Shown here: one piece after another, positions 34,098 to 42,054 of the stretch
How the letters are laid out: each line of letters begins with the position of its first letter
How positions within the stretch are numbered: position 1 is the first letter of the stretch
Assembly (NCBI GenBank): GCA_036006425.1
Contig: DASYPQ010000022.1
Coordinates: 474,547 to 538,546 of the forward strand
DNA length: 64,000 nucleotides
Reading direction: 5' to 3'
Source: DASYPQ01 sp036006425
GTDB lineage: Bacteria > Planctomycetota > UBA1135 > GCA-002686595
The notes under the pieces: model-generated
The model's input: the letters and a program-made list of their open reading frames with translations, nothing else
Told to the model about the DNA's origin: nothing
The model's database searches: none
Position numbers and translations under genes: made by a program

Positions 34098-35447
34098 ATG
34101 TCGACCGAACCTCCGAGCCCAGAGCGAGCGCGCGAGAGCCTGGCGACGAGGATCCGCGAGTCGCTGTCCTCGCTCACGACGCTGCGCGCCTTCATCATCC
34201 TCTCGTTCTTCCTGTACGAAGCGCCCTTCATCCGCCGCCTCTACACGGGCGAGCCATGGTTGCCGCTCCCCCTCTGGGACATCTCCCTCGTCGACGATCC
34301 GAGAACCTTCGTCGTCCTCGAGGTCGCCTACGTGTGCGCCTCGGTGATCGCCTGCTTCCCGCGCTTCGTGATTCCCGGATGCTTCGTGGCCGGAACGGCG
34401 AGCATCTTGCTCGTCGCATTCGATCTGACTTACCGCCTGCAGTTCGCATTCCTGCCGGGCGGCGCGCTGATCGCATTCGCCTTGATGGAGATCGCCGCGC
34501 GCCGCAAAGGCCCGAAGTGTCGGATCGATCTGCCGCTCGTGCTGTTCCTGAGCTCGATCTACGGCTTCGCGAGCTTCCACAAGCTCCTGAATTTCCAGTG
34601 GATGAAGACGTTGCTGCCGTCCGCGATCTTCAACGCGCCAGGAGGACCTGCCCAATCCTTCTGCGCGAGCCCGGAGAGCGTGTTCCTCGCACTGATCGCG
34701 TGGACGGTCGTGCCCTACGAAGCGCTGCTCGCGCTGCTGACGGTGACGCGGAGATGGTTGAAGCTCCGACTCGCGTGCGTCGGCCTCTTCCACTGGCTGC
34801 TCGTCGCGCTGGTGCCGTACATCTGGCACGTCGCGCTGTTCATGCTGTGCCTGCACCTGTACCTGGCCGCGATGCAGCGACCCGCCGTGCGGCAACGGAT
34901 GTACGCGGACAGGAACTGGCTCGTGCTCATCGGCGCCGAGTTCCTCTTCTTCGGCCTGAAGTCGTGGGCGCCATCGATCGCCGGTCCCGCAGGAACGATC
35001 CTGGGCGCGATCGCGTTCGCGAACTTCGCGCTGTTCCCCGTGTTCTTCATGTACTGGCCGTTCTGGAGAGACGAAGCAGAGCACGCGCGGACCGGCGCCC
35101 TCGGATTGAGCGGCATTTCCGGAGCGTGCGTGACGTCGTTCGGAGTGCTGCTCCTGACGTTCGGGTTCTCGCCGTTCCTGCTCGAGAAGAACTACTCGGT
35201 GCTGAGTCTCGGGTGGGCGATGTTCGCAGGCGGCGAGTACAGCGACGGGTCGTACTACACGATGAAGACGCCGGCGACGCCGTGCTTCACGTATCCGGCG
35301 GTGTACAACATGGTCTGGTGCGAGGCGACGGAGAAGGAGCTGCGGTATTTGTCGTTCCGGAAGTCGGATCTGGAGCGGCTCAAGAAGTTGTTCGAGCGGA
35401 GGAAGTGCCCGGGGCCGCCGTTGAAGATCGAGGCGGGGAGGTTCTGA
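34098..35447 (+). CDS. HTTM-like polytopic membrane protein
   Basis: A 449-aa membrane protein with about ten helices. The segment IYGFASFHKLLNFQWMKTLLPSAIF, with a His-Lys in a membrane helix followed by a Trp, and the loop FHWLLVALVPYIWHVALFML resemble the HTTM fold of vitamin-K-dependent gamma-carboxylase relatives. The lysine and histidines line the region where that family has its active-site base. The last 60 residues form a basic soluble tail (CFTYPAVYNMVWCEATEKELRYLSFRK). The family match is by eye. It stands alone, between repeat sequence and the low-GC region. Confidence 0.65.
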   Translation: MSTEPPSPERARESLATRIRESLSSLTTLRAFIILSFFLYEAPFIRRLYTGEPWLPLPLWDISLVDDPRTFVVLEVAYVCASVIACFPRFVIPGCFVAGTASILLVAFDLTYRLQFAFLPGGALIAFALMEIAARRKGPKCRIDLPLVLFLSSIYGFASFHKLLNFQWMKTLLPSAIFNAPGGPAQSFCASPESVFLALIAWTVVPYEALLALLTVTRRWLKLRLACVGLFHWLLVALVPYIWHVALFMLCLHLYLAAMQRPAVRQRMYADRNWLVLIGAEFLFFGLKSWAPSIAGPAGTILGAIAFANFALFPVFFMYWPFWRDEAEHARTGALGLSGISGACVTSFGVLLLTFGFSPFLLEKNYSVLSLGWAMFAGGEYSDGSYYTMKTPATPCFTYPAVYNMVWCEATEKELRYLSFRKSDLERLKKLFERRKCPGPPLKIEAGRF

Positions 35448-35547
35448 GGGAGGAGGGCCGAGCAAGGCCCCACCACATTCAAGAACGCGTGAACGGGCGC
35501 AGGATTCGTCACCCTCGCCAAACGGGCGCTCGAAGACTTCGAGACCC

Positions 35548-35561
35548 GGGAGGTACCTCCC
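35548..35561. repeat. 14-base perfect palindrome GGGAGGTACCTCCC
   Basis: Perfect palindrome centred on GGTACC in the 238-bp gap between the HTTM-like gene and the XRE gene. It shares only the central hexamer with the repeat family, so it is more likely an independent site or chance. Confidence 0.4.
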
Positions 35562-35685
35562 AACGCTACAAGACTTCCGGACGTGCCGTACAGCGCGAGG
35601 CTTGATCTCTGACGATCTGAGATCGGTCTCGTCCGCCTCGCAGGTCACAGGGAGTGGATGCCGATCCCCGACCGCAACCAACGCT

Positions 35686-36114
35686 CTAGGCGGGAAGCGC
35701 TACTTTGTAGGTGGGAACCAGCCTAAGGCCAAGCGCCGCGAGTACCTTGTCCGCTCGCTCGACGGTGATGCCGTGGTACTCATTCCGCTCGTCGCGGGAG
35801 ACCTGCGACTCATGCACACCGAGTCGCTCCGCCAGCTCGCGCTGGGTGAGACCGTTTGCGATACGAAGAGCCACGAGCTGCTGACCAAACCCAAGTCGTG
35901 AGAGGACCTTTTTGTCGCCCTTCTTGAGCGCCTCGTAGATTTGGATGTCCTCTTCGAGTTGCTTGTGAAAGGTCTCCAGGGGGAGCATCGCACGGTCGAG
36001 CTTCCGGCCGCTGAGACCTGCCCCGGACAGTTCCTTTCGGTGAGCCTTGAGGCGGGCCGCTTGCGCGTCGCGATCCTTCATTGCCTGAGAATGCTCTGAA
36101 TCGGTGCGAATCAT
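35686..36114 (-). CDS. XRE-family antitoxin-like regulator
   Basis: A 142-aa protein. The N-terminal 70 residues are helical and charged (QAARLKAHRKELSGAGLSGRKL, PLETFHKQLEEDIQIYEAL). The C-terminal half is a Cro/CI-type HTH (LVALRIANGLTQRELAERL, GVHESQVSRDERNEYHGITV, DKVLAALGL). This layout is typical of a class of XRE proteins encoded next to small toxins. Its ATG overlaps the stop of the nucleotidyltransferase-like gene (ATGA), so the two are translationally coupled, with the regulator second. It most likely binds the palindrome at 36725-36742. Base composition is visibly lower in GC than the flanking core genes. Confidence 0.85.
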   Translation of the reverse strand: MIRTDSEHSQAMKDRDAQAARLKAHRKELSGAGLSGRKLDRAMLPLETFHKQLEEDIQIYEALKKGDKKVLSRLGFGQQLVALRIANGLTQRELAERLGVHESQVSRDERNEYHGITVERADKVLAALGLRLVPTYKVALPA

Positions 36115-36671
36115 GGGCGTTTCCTTAGTTTGATGACTCCTCGCGGTTGGTGGCCCTTTGCTGCCCGGCTCTTCCGGAACGCCGCAGGGAACTCGAGCTC
36201 GTTGCCAAATTCGTCAGGGATCCCCGAGGACTGCCCCTGATGCGGATAGAGCTCAACTCGATACTGAATCCACATGGGGAGCATCGGCTTTGCAAACCCA
36301 GGGACGGACCGCCTTCGGTTGTAGTCCCAGGTCCAGACGTGATGTGGGTCAAGTGTGTTCAAGGCGTCTTCGAGTGCATCGAGGTCAAACCCTGTCGCAT
36401 CGAAGTAGCCGTCGATGTCGTTGGGATGGTCCTTGTCCTCGACGAAGGAGCCATCGACGAAAACGTCTAGTACTCCCACGGTCCAGAGCTGCTTCGTCAG
36501 GGTCTCTAGGTTGTCCACAAGCTTCCGCCTCCATGAGCCGTCCCAGCTTGGCGCCTGGGCGCCTCCGGGACCCAGGACGAGGAGCGACGTTCGAAGCTCC
36601 TGGAATGACAGGTCGTAGTCTCGTGGAGCCAAGACACCGTCGGCCGTGAAGACGAGCGATTCACCAGTCAT
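36111..36671 (-). CDS. Nucleotidyltransferase-like protein (putative toxin)
   Basis: A 186-aa protein. The core motif VFVDGSFVEDKDHPNDIDGYFD (shown here in part: DGSFVEDKDHPNDID) is the GS...DxD signature of the polymerase-beta-like nucleotidyltransferase fold, as in DUF6932-type proteins. The rest is all-new to me apart from a Trp-rich centre (VWTWDYNRR). It is the first gene of an operon with an XRE regulator, overlapping it by 4 bp. Pairs of a small nucleotidyltransferase and a HTH protein are a known toxin-antitoxin design (AbiEii/MenT-like nucleotidylation of tRNA), so a toxin role is plausible but unproven. No HEPN partner is present. Confidence 0.75.
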   Translation of the reverse strand: MTGESLVFTADGVLAPRDYDLSFQELRTSLLVLGPGGAQAPSWDGSWRRKLVDNLETLTKQLWTVGVLDVFVDGSFVEDKDHPNDIDGYFDATGFDLDALEDALNTLDPHHVWTWDYNRRRSVPGFAKPMLPMWIQYRVELYPHQGQSSGIPDEFGNELEFPAAFRKSRAAKGHQPRGVIKLRKRP

Positions 36672-36712
36672 CGAGGAGTCCGTAGGTTGGCCATCGGCAA
36701 GTCATGATGCAC

Positions 36713-36742
36713 ACTATAGGCAACCTTGACATATTTGTCAAG
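36713..36742 (-). promoter_or_regulatory. Promoter and palindromic operator of the NTase-XRE operon
   Basis: On the minus strand: -35 TTGACA (36741-36736), 17-base spacer, -10 TATAGT (36718-36713), close to perfect sigma-70 consensus. The palindrome CTTGACATATTTGTCAAG (36725-36742; 7-base arms, 4-base centre) covers the -35 box. This is the usual place for autoregulation by an antitoxin-type HTH protein. The predicted message starts about 35 bases before the ATG at 36671. Confidence 0.75.
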
Positions 36743-37109
36743 TTTAGTTCTGTGGCCAGCCTGCCTCGTGGAAGACCGAACGCAAGCGCGGGAAGACCGC
36801 CCACGCACGGGTGCGAGTGGCGATGCTGGGTAGGGCATGCTGGAGAGCCAGGAGCGAGCCCCACCCACTGCGTTCAAGGAGCCTGGCGTGCCCAGCCAGA
36901 GGGATCGGGAATCGGTGCTGCGCGCACCTGCGGAGTCCTTCTCCTGGCGCGCCCAGCGGAATGGCACCCCTGCGAAGCACGGTTGTTTCGCCCCCAGCTC
37001 ACCTTGACCGAGCGGCGGTGCGGCGGGAGAATCCGGCCCAGGAAGCACGACCCGCAAGGGCCGTGTGGCGAGGACGACTCGGAGACGAGCCCGAGGGGAG
37101 CACCTAGGG
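36743..37109. other. Intergenic stretch before the sigma-like operon
   Basis: A 367-bp stretch without a convincing gene. It should contain the promoter of the plus-strand operon at 37110. A weak candidate is TTGACC (37004-37009), 17-base spacer, GAGAAT (37027-37032). Base composition is intermediate between the low-GC region and the chromosome average. Confidence 0.4.
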
Positions 37110-37700
37110 ATGGGCGAGGCGTCGGACCCGGGAGGAGACCTACTACGGGGCGGTAGCCCGAAGGAGATCCTTGCGCGGTTGGTCGATGGTGACCCACTTG
37201 AGGTCAGAGCACGGTGCAAGGAACAGCTGCACCTCAGAGCGTTGTTGCTCTCGCTCGATCGCTTGCAGCTTCGCACTGTTGCAAGGATCGCGTACGCGGC
37301 GCCGCGCTGGCGAGGCGAGCCACCGCTCGGTCGGTGGCTGGTGGAGCGGATCGAGCATTCGATGAAGGAGCTCATCGATGAGGACGGCGAGGCCGTGCTT
37401 TCCGGGATTCCGGACCCGGAGGCGACGGACGAACGCTACGCGTTTCTCTCCTCGCTTCTCGGAATCGAGCCGCAGCTCGGCCAGCGGGCGTGCGTCGCGT
37501 TCAACGCCCAGCCCGAACCTGTGCGCAAGGCGTTCTTCGCCGTGCTCATCGAGGGCCAACGGTTCAACCGGTACGTCGCGGAGGGAAACGGTTCCCCGCA
37601 GGAAGTGAAGGGCTATCTCAGGGCGGCATTCCGCGCGCTGGGCTTGGCCGACGAGTTCCGCCGACGGCCTCCGACGGAGGGAGGGTACGATGACTTCTGA
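37110..37700 (+). CDS. Weakly sigma-70-like regulatory protein
   Basis: A 196-aa protein. The part SLDRLQLRTVARIAYAAPRW, then GEPPLGRWLVERIEHSMKEL, recalls sigma region 2 (helix, Trp-rich, long helix), and QPEPVRKAFFAVLIEGQRFNRYVAEGNGSPQEVKGYLRAAFRAL recalls region 4 with its HTH (shown in short: EVKGYLRAAFRALGL). The similarity is structural in feel rather than motif-exact, so it may be a highly diverged sigma factor or simply a helical protein. ATG 37110 has GAGGGGAG upstream. The next gene overlaps its end by 11 bp. It heads an operon that ends in a large membrane-anchored protein. Confidence 0.5.
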   Translation: MGEASDPGGDLLRGGSPKEILARLVDGDPLEVRARCKEQLHLRALLLSLDRLQLRTVARIAYAAPRWRGEPPLGRWLVERIEHSMKELIDEDGEAVLSGIPDPEATDERYAFLSSLLGIEPQLGQRACVAFNAQPEPVRKAFFAVLIEGQRFNRYVAEGNGSPQEVKGYLRAAFRALGLADEFRRRPPTEGGYDDF

Positions 37701-38631
37701 ACCGATGCTGTTGGACCCGGAGGTGGAGGAGCTGCTTCGCGAGGTGGCTGCAGATCCGGATTCGACGTTGCTGCGCGTGCCTCGGGGGAAGGCGGTTCGC
37801 GCGCTGTATGAACAGCGGCCCATCGCAAGCAGTCAGCGCTCGACGCTGTCCATTCCTGAACGCGAGATCATGAGGGTGCGCCGGCTGGAGATTGCATGGC
37901 TCTTGCGTCAAGCGTGCTTGCGGATGCTGATTGAAGGGATCCACACTCGCGCATTTGTTAGTCCATTCGTCGGCCCTGGTGAGAGACTAGTACTGCTTGA
38001 TCCGAGCGAGCTTGCGACGCGATGCCACGCCGCTGCTGAGGCTCCTGCAACAGACGGCGCAAACACCACCGGTCTCACCCTGCTATCAGCAGTGGTTGCG
38101 ACGCCGCACGGCTCTGCCCCGTCGATCGTTGATCTGGCTGCAGCAGCTCACCGCCTGCATCCATCGGCGGACTCCCGCATTCTTGCCAGTCAAGATCTCG
38201 CGCTGAGGTCTTCGCCGCGTTCGGCTCTCGCCATACTGCGCACTGTGCTCGCCGCACCGATGCCTGAGCGAACTGGAGTCGCGGCCTGGTCGGCGGTCGG
38301 GCTCGCGTACCTCGCGCTTGAACGGCGCGATTGGGCGCACGCGGCCTATGTCGAGGCATCGAAGCTCGATCCACTACGACCTGGTCCCTGGATGGACCGA
38401 CTGACTCTCGCAATTCAGCTGGGATTCGAAGCCGATGCACTTCAGGCAGCCAATCATCTGGATGAAGTGCTCGCCGCGAACGACCCCGTTGTGGACTGGT
38501 ATGTCGGGTCCCGCCTCAACCGGAGGCTGGCCTCCGATTGGGCTCCGACGCCAGCTGGCCTGCGCCTAACGGCCTCACTGCACGACGAGCTTGGTCCTGT
38601 CGGAAGGAGGGTGTGTAGTGTCTTCGCGTAG
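37690..38631 (+). CDS. Helical protein of unknown function in sigma-like operon
   Basis: A 313-aa soluble protein without membrane segments. The C-terminal half has TPR-like helices (VAAWSAVGLAYLALERRDWAHAAYVEASKLDPLRPGPWMDR; in short SAVGLAYLALERRDWAHAAY), suggesting protein-protein contacts. Its start overlaps the upstream gene by 11 bp and its end overlaps the small downstream gene by 14 bp, so the genes are tightly coupled. By position it could be the partner (anti-sigma-like) of the preceding protein, but it has no TM helix; the following small protein does. Confidence 0.6.
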   Translation: MTSEPMLLDPEVEELLREVAADPDSTLLRVPRGKAVRALYEQRPIASSQRSTLSIPEREIMRVRRLEIAWLLRQACLRMLIEGIHTRAFVSPFVGPGERLVLLDPSELATRCHAAAEAPATDGANTTGLTLLSAVVATPHGSAPSIVDLAAAAHRLHPSADSRILASQDLALRSSPRSALAILRTVLAAPMPERTGVAAWSAVGLAYLALERRDWAHAAYVEASKLDPLRPGPWMDRLTLAIQLGFEADALQAANHLDEVLAANDPVVDWYVGSRLNRRLASDWAPTPAGLRLTASLHDELGPVGRRVCSVFA

Positions 38632-38797
38632 AGGCCTGGGGCTGGCCGCACGTGTCTTGCTTCTCTCGTGGCTCATTCTTGCCACGGCACTTGCTACGCA
38701 AGCGCTTCAGGGTGGGACTGAGCCACCGTGGTCCGCAAGGCGACGGCCTCCGCCTCCGAGGTCCATGCAACGTTCGCAAGGCAACGCCGAGCCCTAA
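38618..38797 (+). CDS. Small single-pass membrane protein
   Basis: A 59-aa protein starting at GTG 38618, supported by a very strong ribosome-binding site GGAAGGAGG at 38602-38610 with 7-base spacing. One TM helix (ARVLLLSWLILATALATQAL, residues 10-29) is preceded by a basic start and followed by a Pro/Arg-rich tail (RRRPPPPR). It overlaps the preceding stop by 14 bp, so it is translated by coupling. No family is recognised. Its position suggests a membrane partner for the two upstream proteins. Confidence 0.6.
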   Translation: MSSRRGLGLAARVLLLSWLILATALATQALQGGTEPPWSARRRPPPPRSMQRSQGNAEP

Positions 38798-38896
38798 CGC
38801 TCGAGCCAATGACGGCGTGACGCGGTGAGCACAGATGGGTATCTTCGAACGCGTCGCCGGCTGCCTGGCTGGTAAGGACGGCGGGGCCATGGCGCC

Positions 38897-41800
38897 ATGA
38901 GACGCACGCTGCCGGCCTGGATCGCGCTTGGACTAACAGGTCTTGCGCTGCTGGCCTTCGTTTTTCACTTCCGTAGATCTCGTTCCATACTTCCACATTC
39001 CGTGGTGCGCCATGGTGAGCAAGTCGAACGCACGGAAACTCTACTCACCGACTCTCCGGATGCGCTTGGACCCCGCTCTTCCGCGACGGTGTCCCACCGT
39101 GTCGTGGCTCGAGGTGGTGGTCCGATCGACGGCGTCGCTGCGTCGTGGACATGGCCTTCTGTTTCAGCCATCGATCAAGAGACTGACGAATCGGACTCTG
39201 GATTGACGGGCAGCTCATCCACCAGCTCCGCGGACGGATCCATTGCGCTATGTCCAGAGGCGACAGGGTCTTCGACGAGGCGTGTGTTCTGGTTCAGCCA
39301 TCCGCAGTTCCTATCGCGTGTCTTCGTGTTGAGGGACACGTCAGACGTGATCCCGTCCATCATTGAGTTGGAGCCCGCCTCGAGGGTGTTTGCGCGTGTT
39401 GCTACCGGGGATGGCAACCCTGTAGTTGATGCCACGGTCTTCGAACAGCTAGACAGCGCCCCGACGACTGATCCAGCGAGCTCGGCTACCGAGTCGGACG
39501 CGCGCACTGCTTTCCTGCGTACGCTGCGAACCGATTCCAACGGACTCGTTGACCTTCATCCTTGCAAGGACGCCATACGTGTGTGGGCGTGCAAGGGTGC
39601 CCTCCGATCATCCGAATGGTCAGGCATTGGACGTGGATCGATTGCGCTTGAGCTTCAGGAAACGTTCACTGCAAGCGGTCGCGTGTTTGGTGTGCAACCT
39701 GGTTCCGGGCACCGCACCGTGGTGCATTGCGGGCTGCGTCGTGGCGTCGACTTCATCCCCATAGCTTCCGTTGGGGTCAGGTCGGATGGGGCATGGGGAC
39801 CAACGACACTCCCGCTGGCGCCTGCGGACGCATACCTTTTCGTTGCAGACGGTGGGGGTGTCGAACGTACTCAGGTGGCAGTCACTCCACCACAGGCATC
39901 AGAGGCACTCGTCGTAGACATCAACTGTGCACCCGGTCGCGACCTATTGGTCCGCGTCATCGACTTCAAGGGCTCACCACTTGTCGGTGCGACAGCGAGC
40001 CTCCTTTGGACTAGCGATGGGGATTGGCTTCGCATGGATCAACAGACTGACTCCGCGGGGCAGGTCCATTTCGTCGGTTGTCCCCAAGGAGAAATTCGCG
40101 TTCGCGGCCAGTGTCCCGGCTATGCACCCAAGCGCCTGGATCCATTCAATCTACAGGATTGTCCGCCGGGTCCGGTACTCCTCTCACTCGAACGCGCCGG
40201 TCGCATTTCGGGACGATGCACTCAGAGCTCTAGACCGGTACGAGATTTCACAATTGTCTTCTGGCAATCGGAGGCTGCTCGCAGAGAGTACCGCGAGTTT
40301 CACGGAAGCGACGATGGACTGTTCGTTATCGACGAAGCGCCACTGGGTGATCTCAACGTCCTCGCGTACGCTGACACCTCCACACAGTCTCCGACGCAAC
40401 GTATTAGTGTTTCAGATGGGGCGACGGCGGATCTTGAATTGGCGCTGCCACTTCCTCTCATCGGCCGCGGTCACGTGGTGGACGGACTTTCTGGAGAGCC
40501 GCTGCCTCGCGCCATCGTCCAAGTCAACGTGATGCACGAGAATGTGATCCTCAAACCAAAGGGGCCACCGCTGCGCGTGGATTCCAAGGGTGACTTTGTC
40601 TTCGCAGGTGTTGTCTCAGGGTACAACGGCCTGACCATTGCAGCGCCGGGCTATGCAGCTCGCGCGATCGTCGGACACGCCGAACCGAATGGTTCGCTCG
40701 ACTTCGGCACCGTAGCATTGTTCTCTACACAGCAGATCACGGTCCAACTTGTCGCTGACGATCCTCTCGATTGGTCCGCCACAGAGGTAGAGCTCGTGGG
40801 TACGCGTACGATCGGTCCAAGGCACTTCACACCCGGAGGCCACGTCGTATTCGCGCACTTGGATCCGGGACCTTATACGCTGCGCTTCCCGTTGGCAGAT
40901 GGAGACTCGTTTGACTGGATTGTCCTTCCACCCGGCAGGGACTTGACTGTCGTCAAGCGACTCTTCGGACGACGCTTGCAGGTTGAAGTAGTAATGCAGG
41001 ATAGAGCACGGGTGCCAGACCATCTCTTGCTGAGGGCGAGCTACTTGGCCTCAACTGGCTCTCTAGCGAGCACGTGCGTAGATATTCCAGATACCAACCG
41101 AGTTGAACTCGGACATGTCGAAGGATCGCATGTCGTCCTCGCCGTCGAAGACTGGGAGGGGCGCGCCTATGGATGCGAGCGGTTTGAGCTTGGTCCCATC
41201 GAACCCACCTCTGTACAAGTCCATGCGAGTCCTCAGCAGAGGCGACTCCGAGTCCTGGATTCCAAGCACCTCCCAGTGGAAGGGGCGCACGTAACCATCT
41301 CACTTCCAGGCGACACTTCCGGTTGGATGCAGCATGCAACGACCGATGGCGATGGGTTCTGTTCACTCGGTGGTATCTCTCTGCCAAGCGCGTGCGTCTC
41401 GGCATATCACTACGCAATCGGACTTCATCCAAGCACCTTGGTGTCATTGGACGGCAGCTACGAACGCACGCTTGAATTGGACCTGACTCCGACGCTCCAG
41501 CTTGCGCTGCTGCTGGCAGAACGCGATGCGCCGGTAACGCATGTCGAGGTTTGGTCCGAGGATGGTCAAGGTGTTACCTATGGGCTAGGGTCCGGAACGA
41601 GCAACGAACAAGGCCTCGTAAGCTGGGGTCCCGTCGAAGCGGGTGACTACCGTATCAGTATCCGTCAGCCCGGCTATTGGCCGTCCAGCCATCGCATCCA
41701 TCTCGGTGGCGATGGAAGCCCGGCGACGATCCAAGTGCGACGCGTCGGTAGCGTTGAGTTTCAGATCAAGACGACTCTCGGCAACGCTGCGCCGGGCGTC

Positions 41801-42037
41801 GAAGTCGCGATGCGCTCGGATGAGTCGGGCGAGCTGTTGTCAGATTGGATTGCATCTGGGCAAGTCATCGCCCCGAGCGGAGGACCGAGGAGCAACGCGG
41901 ACGGACGGTTGCGGCTCAACGCATTGCCCAACGGCCCGTTCCACTGGACCGTCACGACTGCCGACGGTGAGACCGTCGAGGGCGAGGTCACTGTCCCGCC
42001 TCTCGGCTTGGCGCACGTCGACGTCACTGTCCCCTAG
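38897..42037 (+). CDS. Large membrane-anchored protein with carboxypeptidase-regulatory-like repeats
   Basis: A 1046-aa protein with one N-terminal TM helix (IALGLTGLALLAFVFHF) and a long extracytoplasmic chain. Several beta-sandwich repeats start like carboxypeptidase-regulatory domains: RVATGDGNPVVDATVFEQ, RVIDFKGSPLVGATASLLW, HVVDGLSGEPLPRAIVQV, RVLDSKHLPVEGAHVTISL, with linking DGxF/FxGV turns. No catalytic motif is visible. Base composition and codon choice are clearly less GC-biased than in the flanking addA gene, which suggests acquisition from a different genome or relaxed selection. It follows the small membrane protein by 99 bp and ends 17 bp from the convergent addA stop. Confidence 0.75.
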   Translation: MRRTLPAWIALGLTGLALLAFVFHFRRSRSILPHSVVRHGEQVERTETLLTDSPDALGPRSSATVSHRVVARGGGPIDGVAASWTWPSVSAIDQETDESDSGLTGSSSTSSADGSIALCPEATGSSTRRVFWFSHPQFLSRVFVLRDTSDVIPSIIELEPASRVFARVATGDGNPVVDATVFEQLDSAPTTDPASSATESDARTAFLRTLRTDSNGLVDLHPCKDAIRVWACKGALRSSEWSGIGRGSIALELQETFTASGRVFGVQPGSGHRTVVHCGLRRGVDFIPIASVGVRSDGAWGPTTLPLAPADAYLFVADGGGVERTQVAVTPPQASEALVVDINCAPGRDLLVRVIDFKGSPLVGATASLLWTSDGDWLRMDQQTDSAGQVHFVGCPQGEIRVRGQCPGYAPKRLDPFNLQDCPPGPVLLSLERAGRISGRCTQSSRPVRDFTIVFWQSEAARREYREFHGSDDGLFVIDEAPLGDLNVLAYADTSTQSPTQRISVSDGATADLELALPLPLIGRGHVVDGLSGEPLPRAIVQVNVMHENVILKPKGPPLRVDSKGDFVFAGVVSGYNGLTIAAPGYAARAIVGHAEPNGSLDFGTVALFSTQQITVQLVADDPLDWSATEVELVGTRTIGPRHFTPGGHVVFAHLDPGPYTLRFPLADGDSFDWIVLPPGRDLTVVKRLFGRRLQVEVVMQDRARVPDHLLLRASYLASTGSLASTCVDIPDTNRVELGHVEGSHVVLAVEDWEGRAYGCERFELGPIEPTSVQVHASPQQRRLRVLDSKHLPVEGAHVTISLPGDTSGWMQHATTDGDGFCSLGGISLPSACVSAYHYAIGLHPSTLVSLDGSYERTLELDLTPTLQLALLLAERDAPVTHVEVWSEDGQGVTYGLGSGTSNEQGLVSWGPVEAGDYRISIRQPGYWPSSHRIHLGGDGSPATIQVRRVGSVEFQIKTTLGNAAPGVEVAMRSDESGELLSDWIASGQVIAPSGGPRSNADGRLRLNALPNGPFHWTVTTADGETVEGEVTVPPLGLAHVDVTVP

Positions 42038-42054
42038 TCGCGACGGGCTCCGCT

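Noticed and set aside
35602..35901. A 99-codon plus-strand frame opposite the XRE gene
   Set aside because: Antisense to a well-supported HTH protein and without start signals.
35686..36671. The XRE pair as HigBA
   Set aside because: The toxin-side protein has a nucleotidyltransferase-like GS...DxD signature and no RelE/HigB features.
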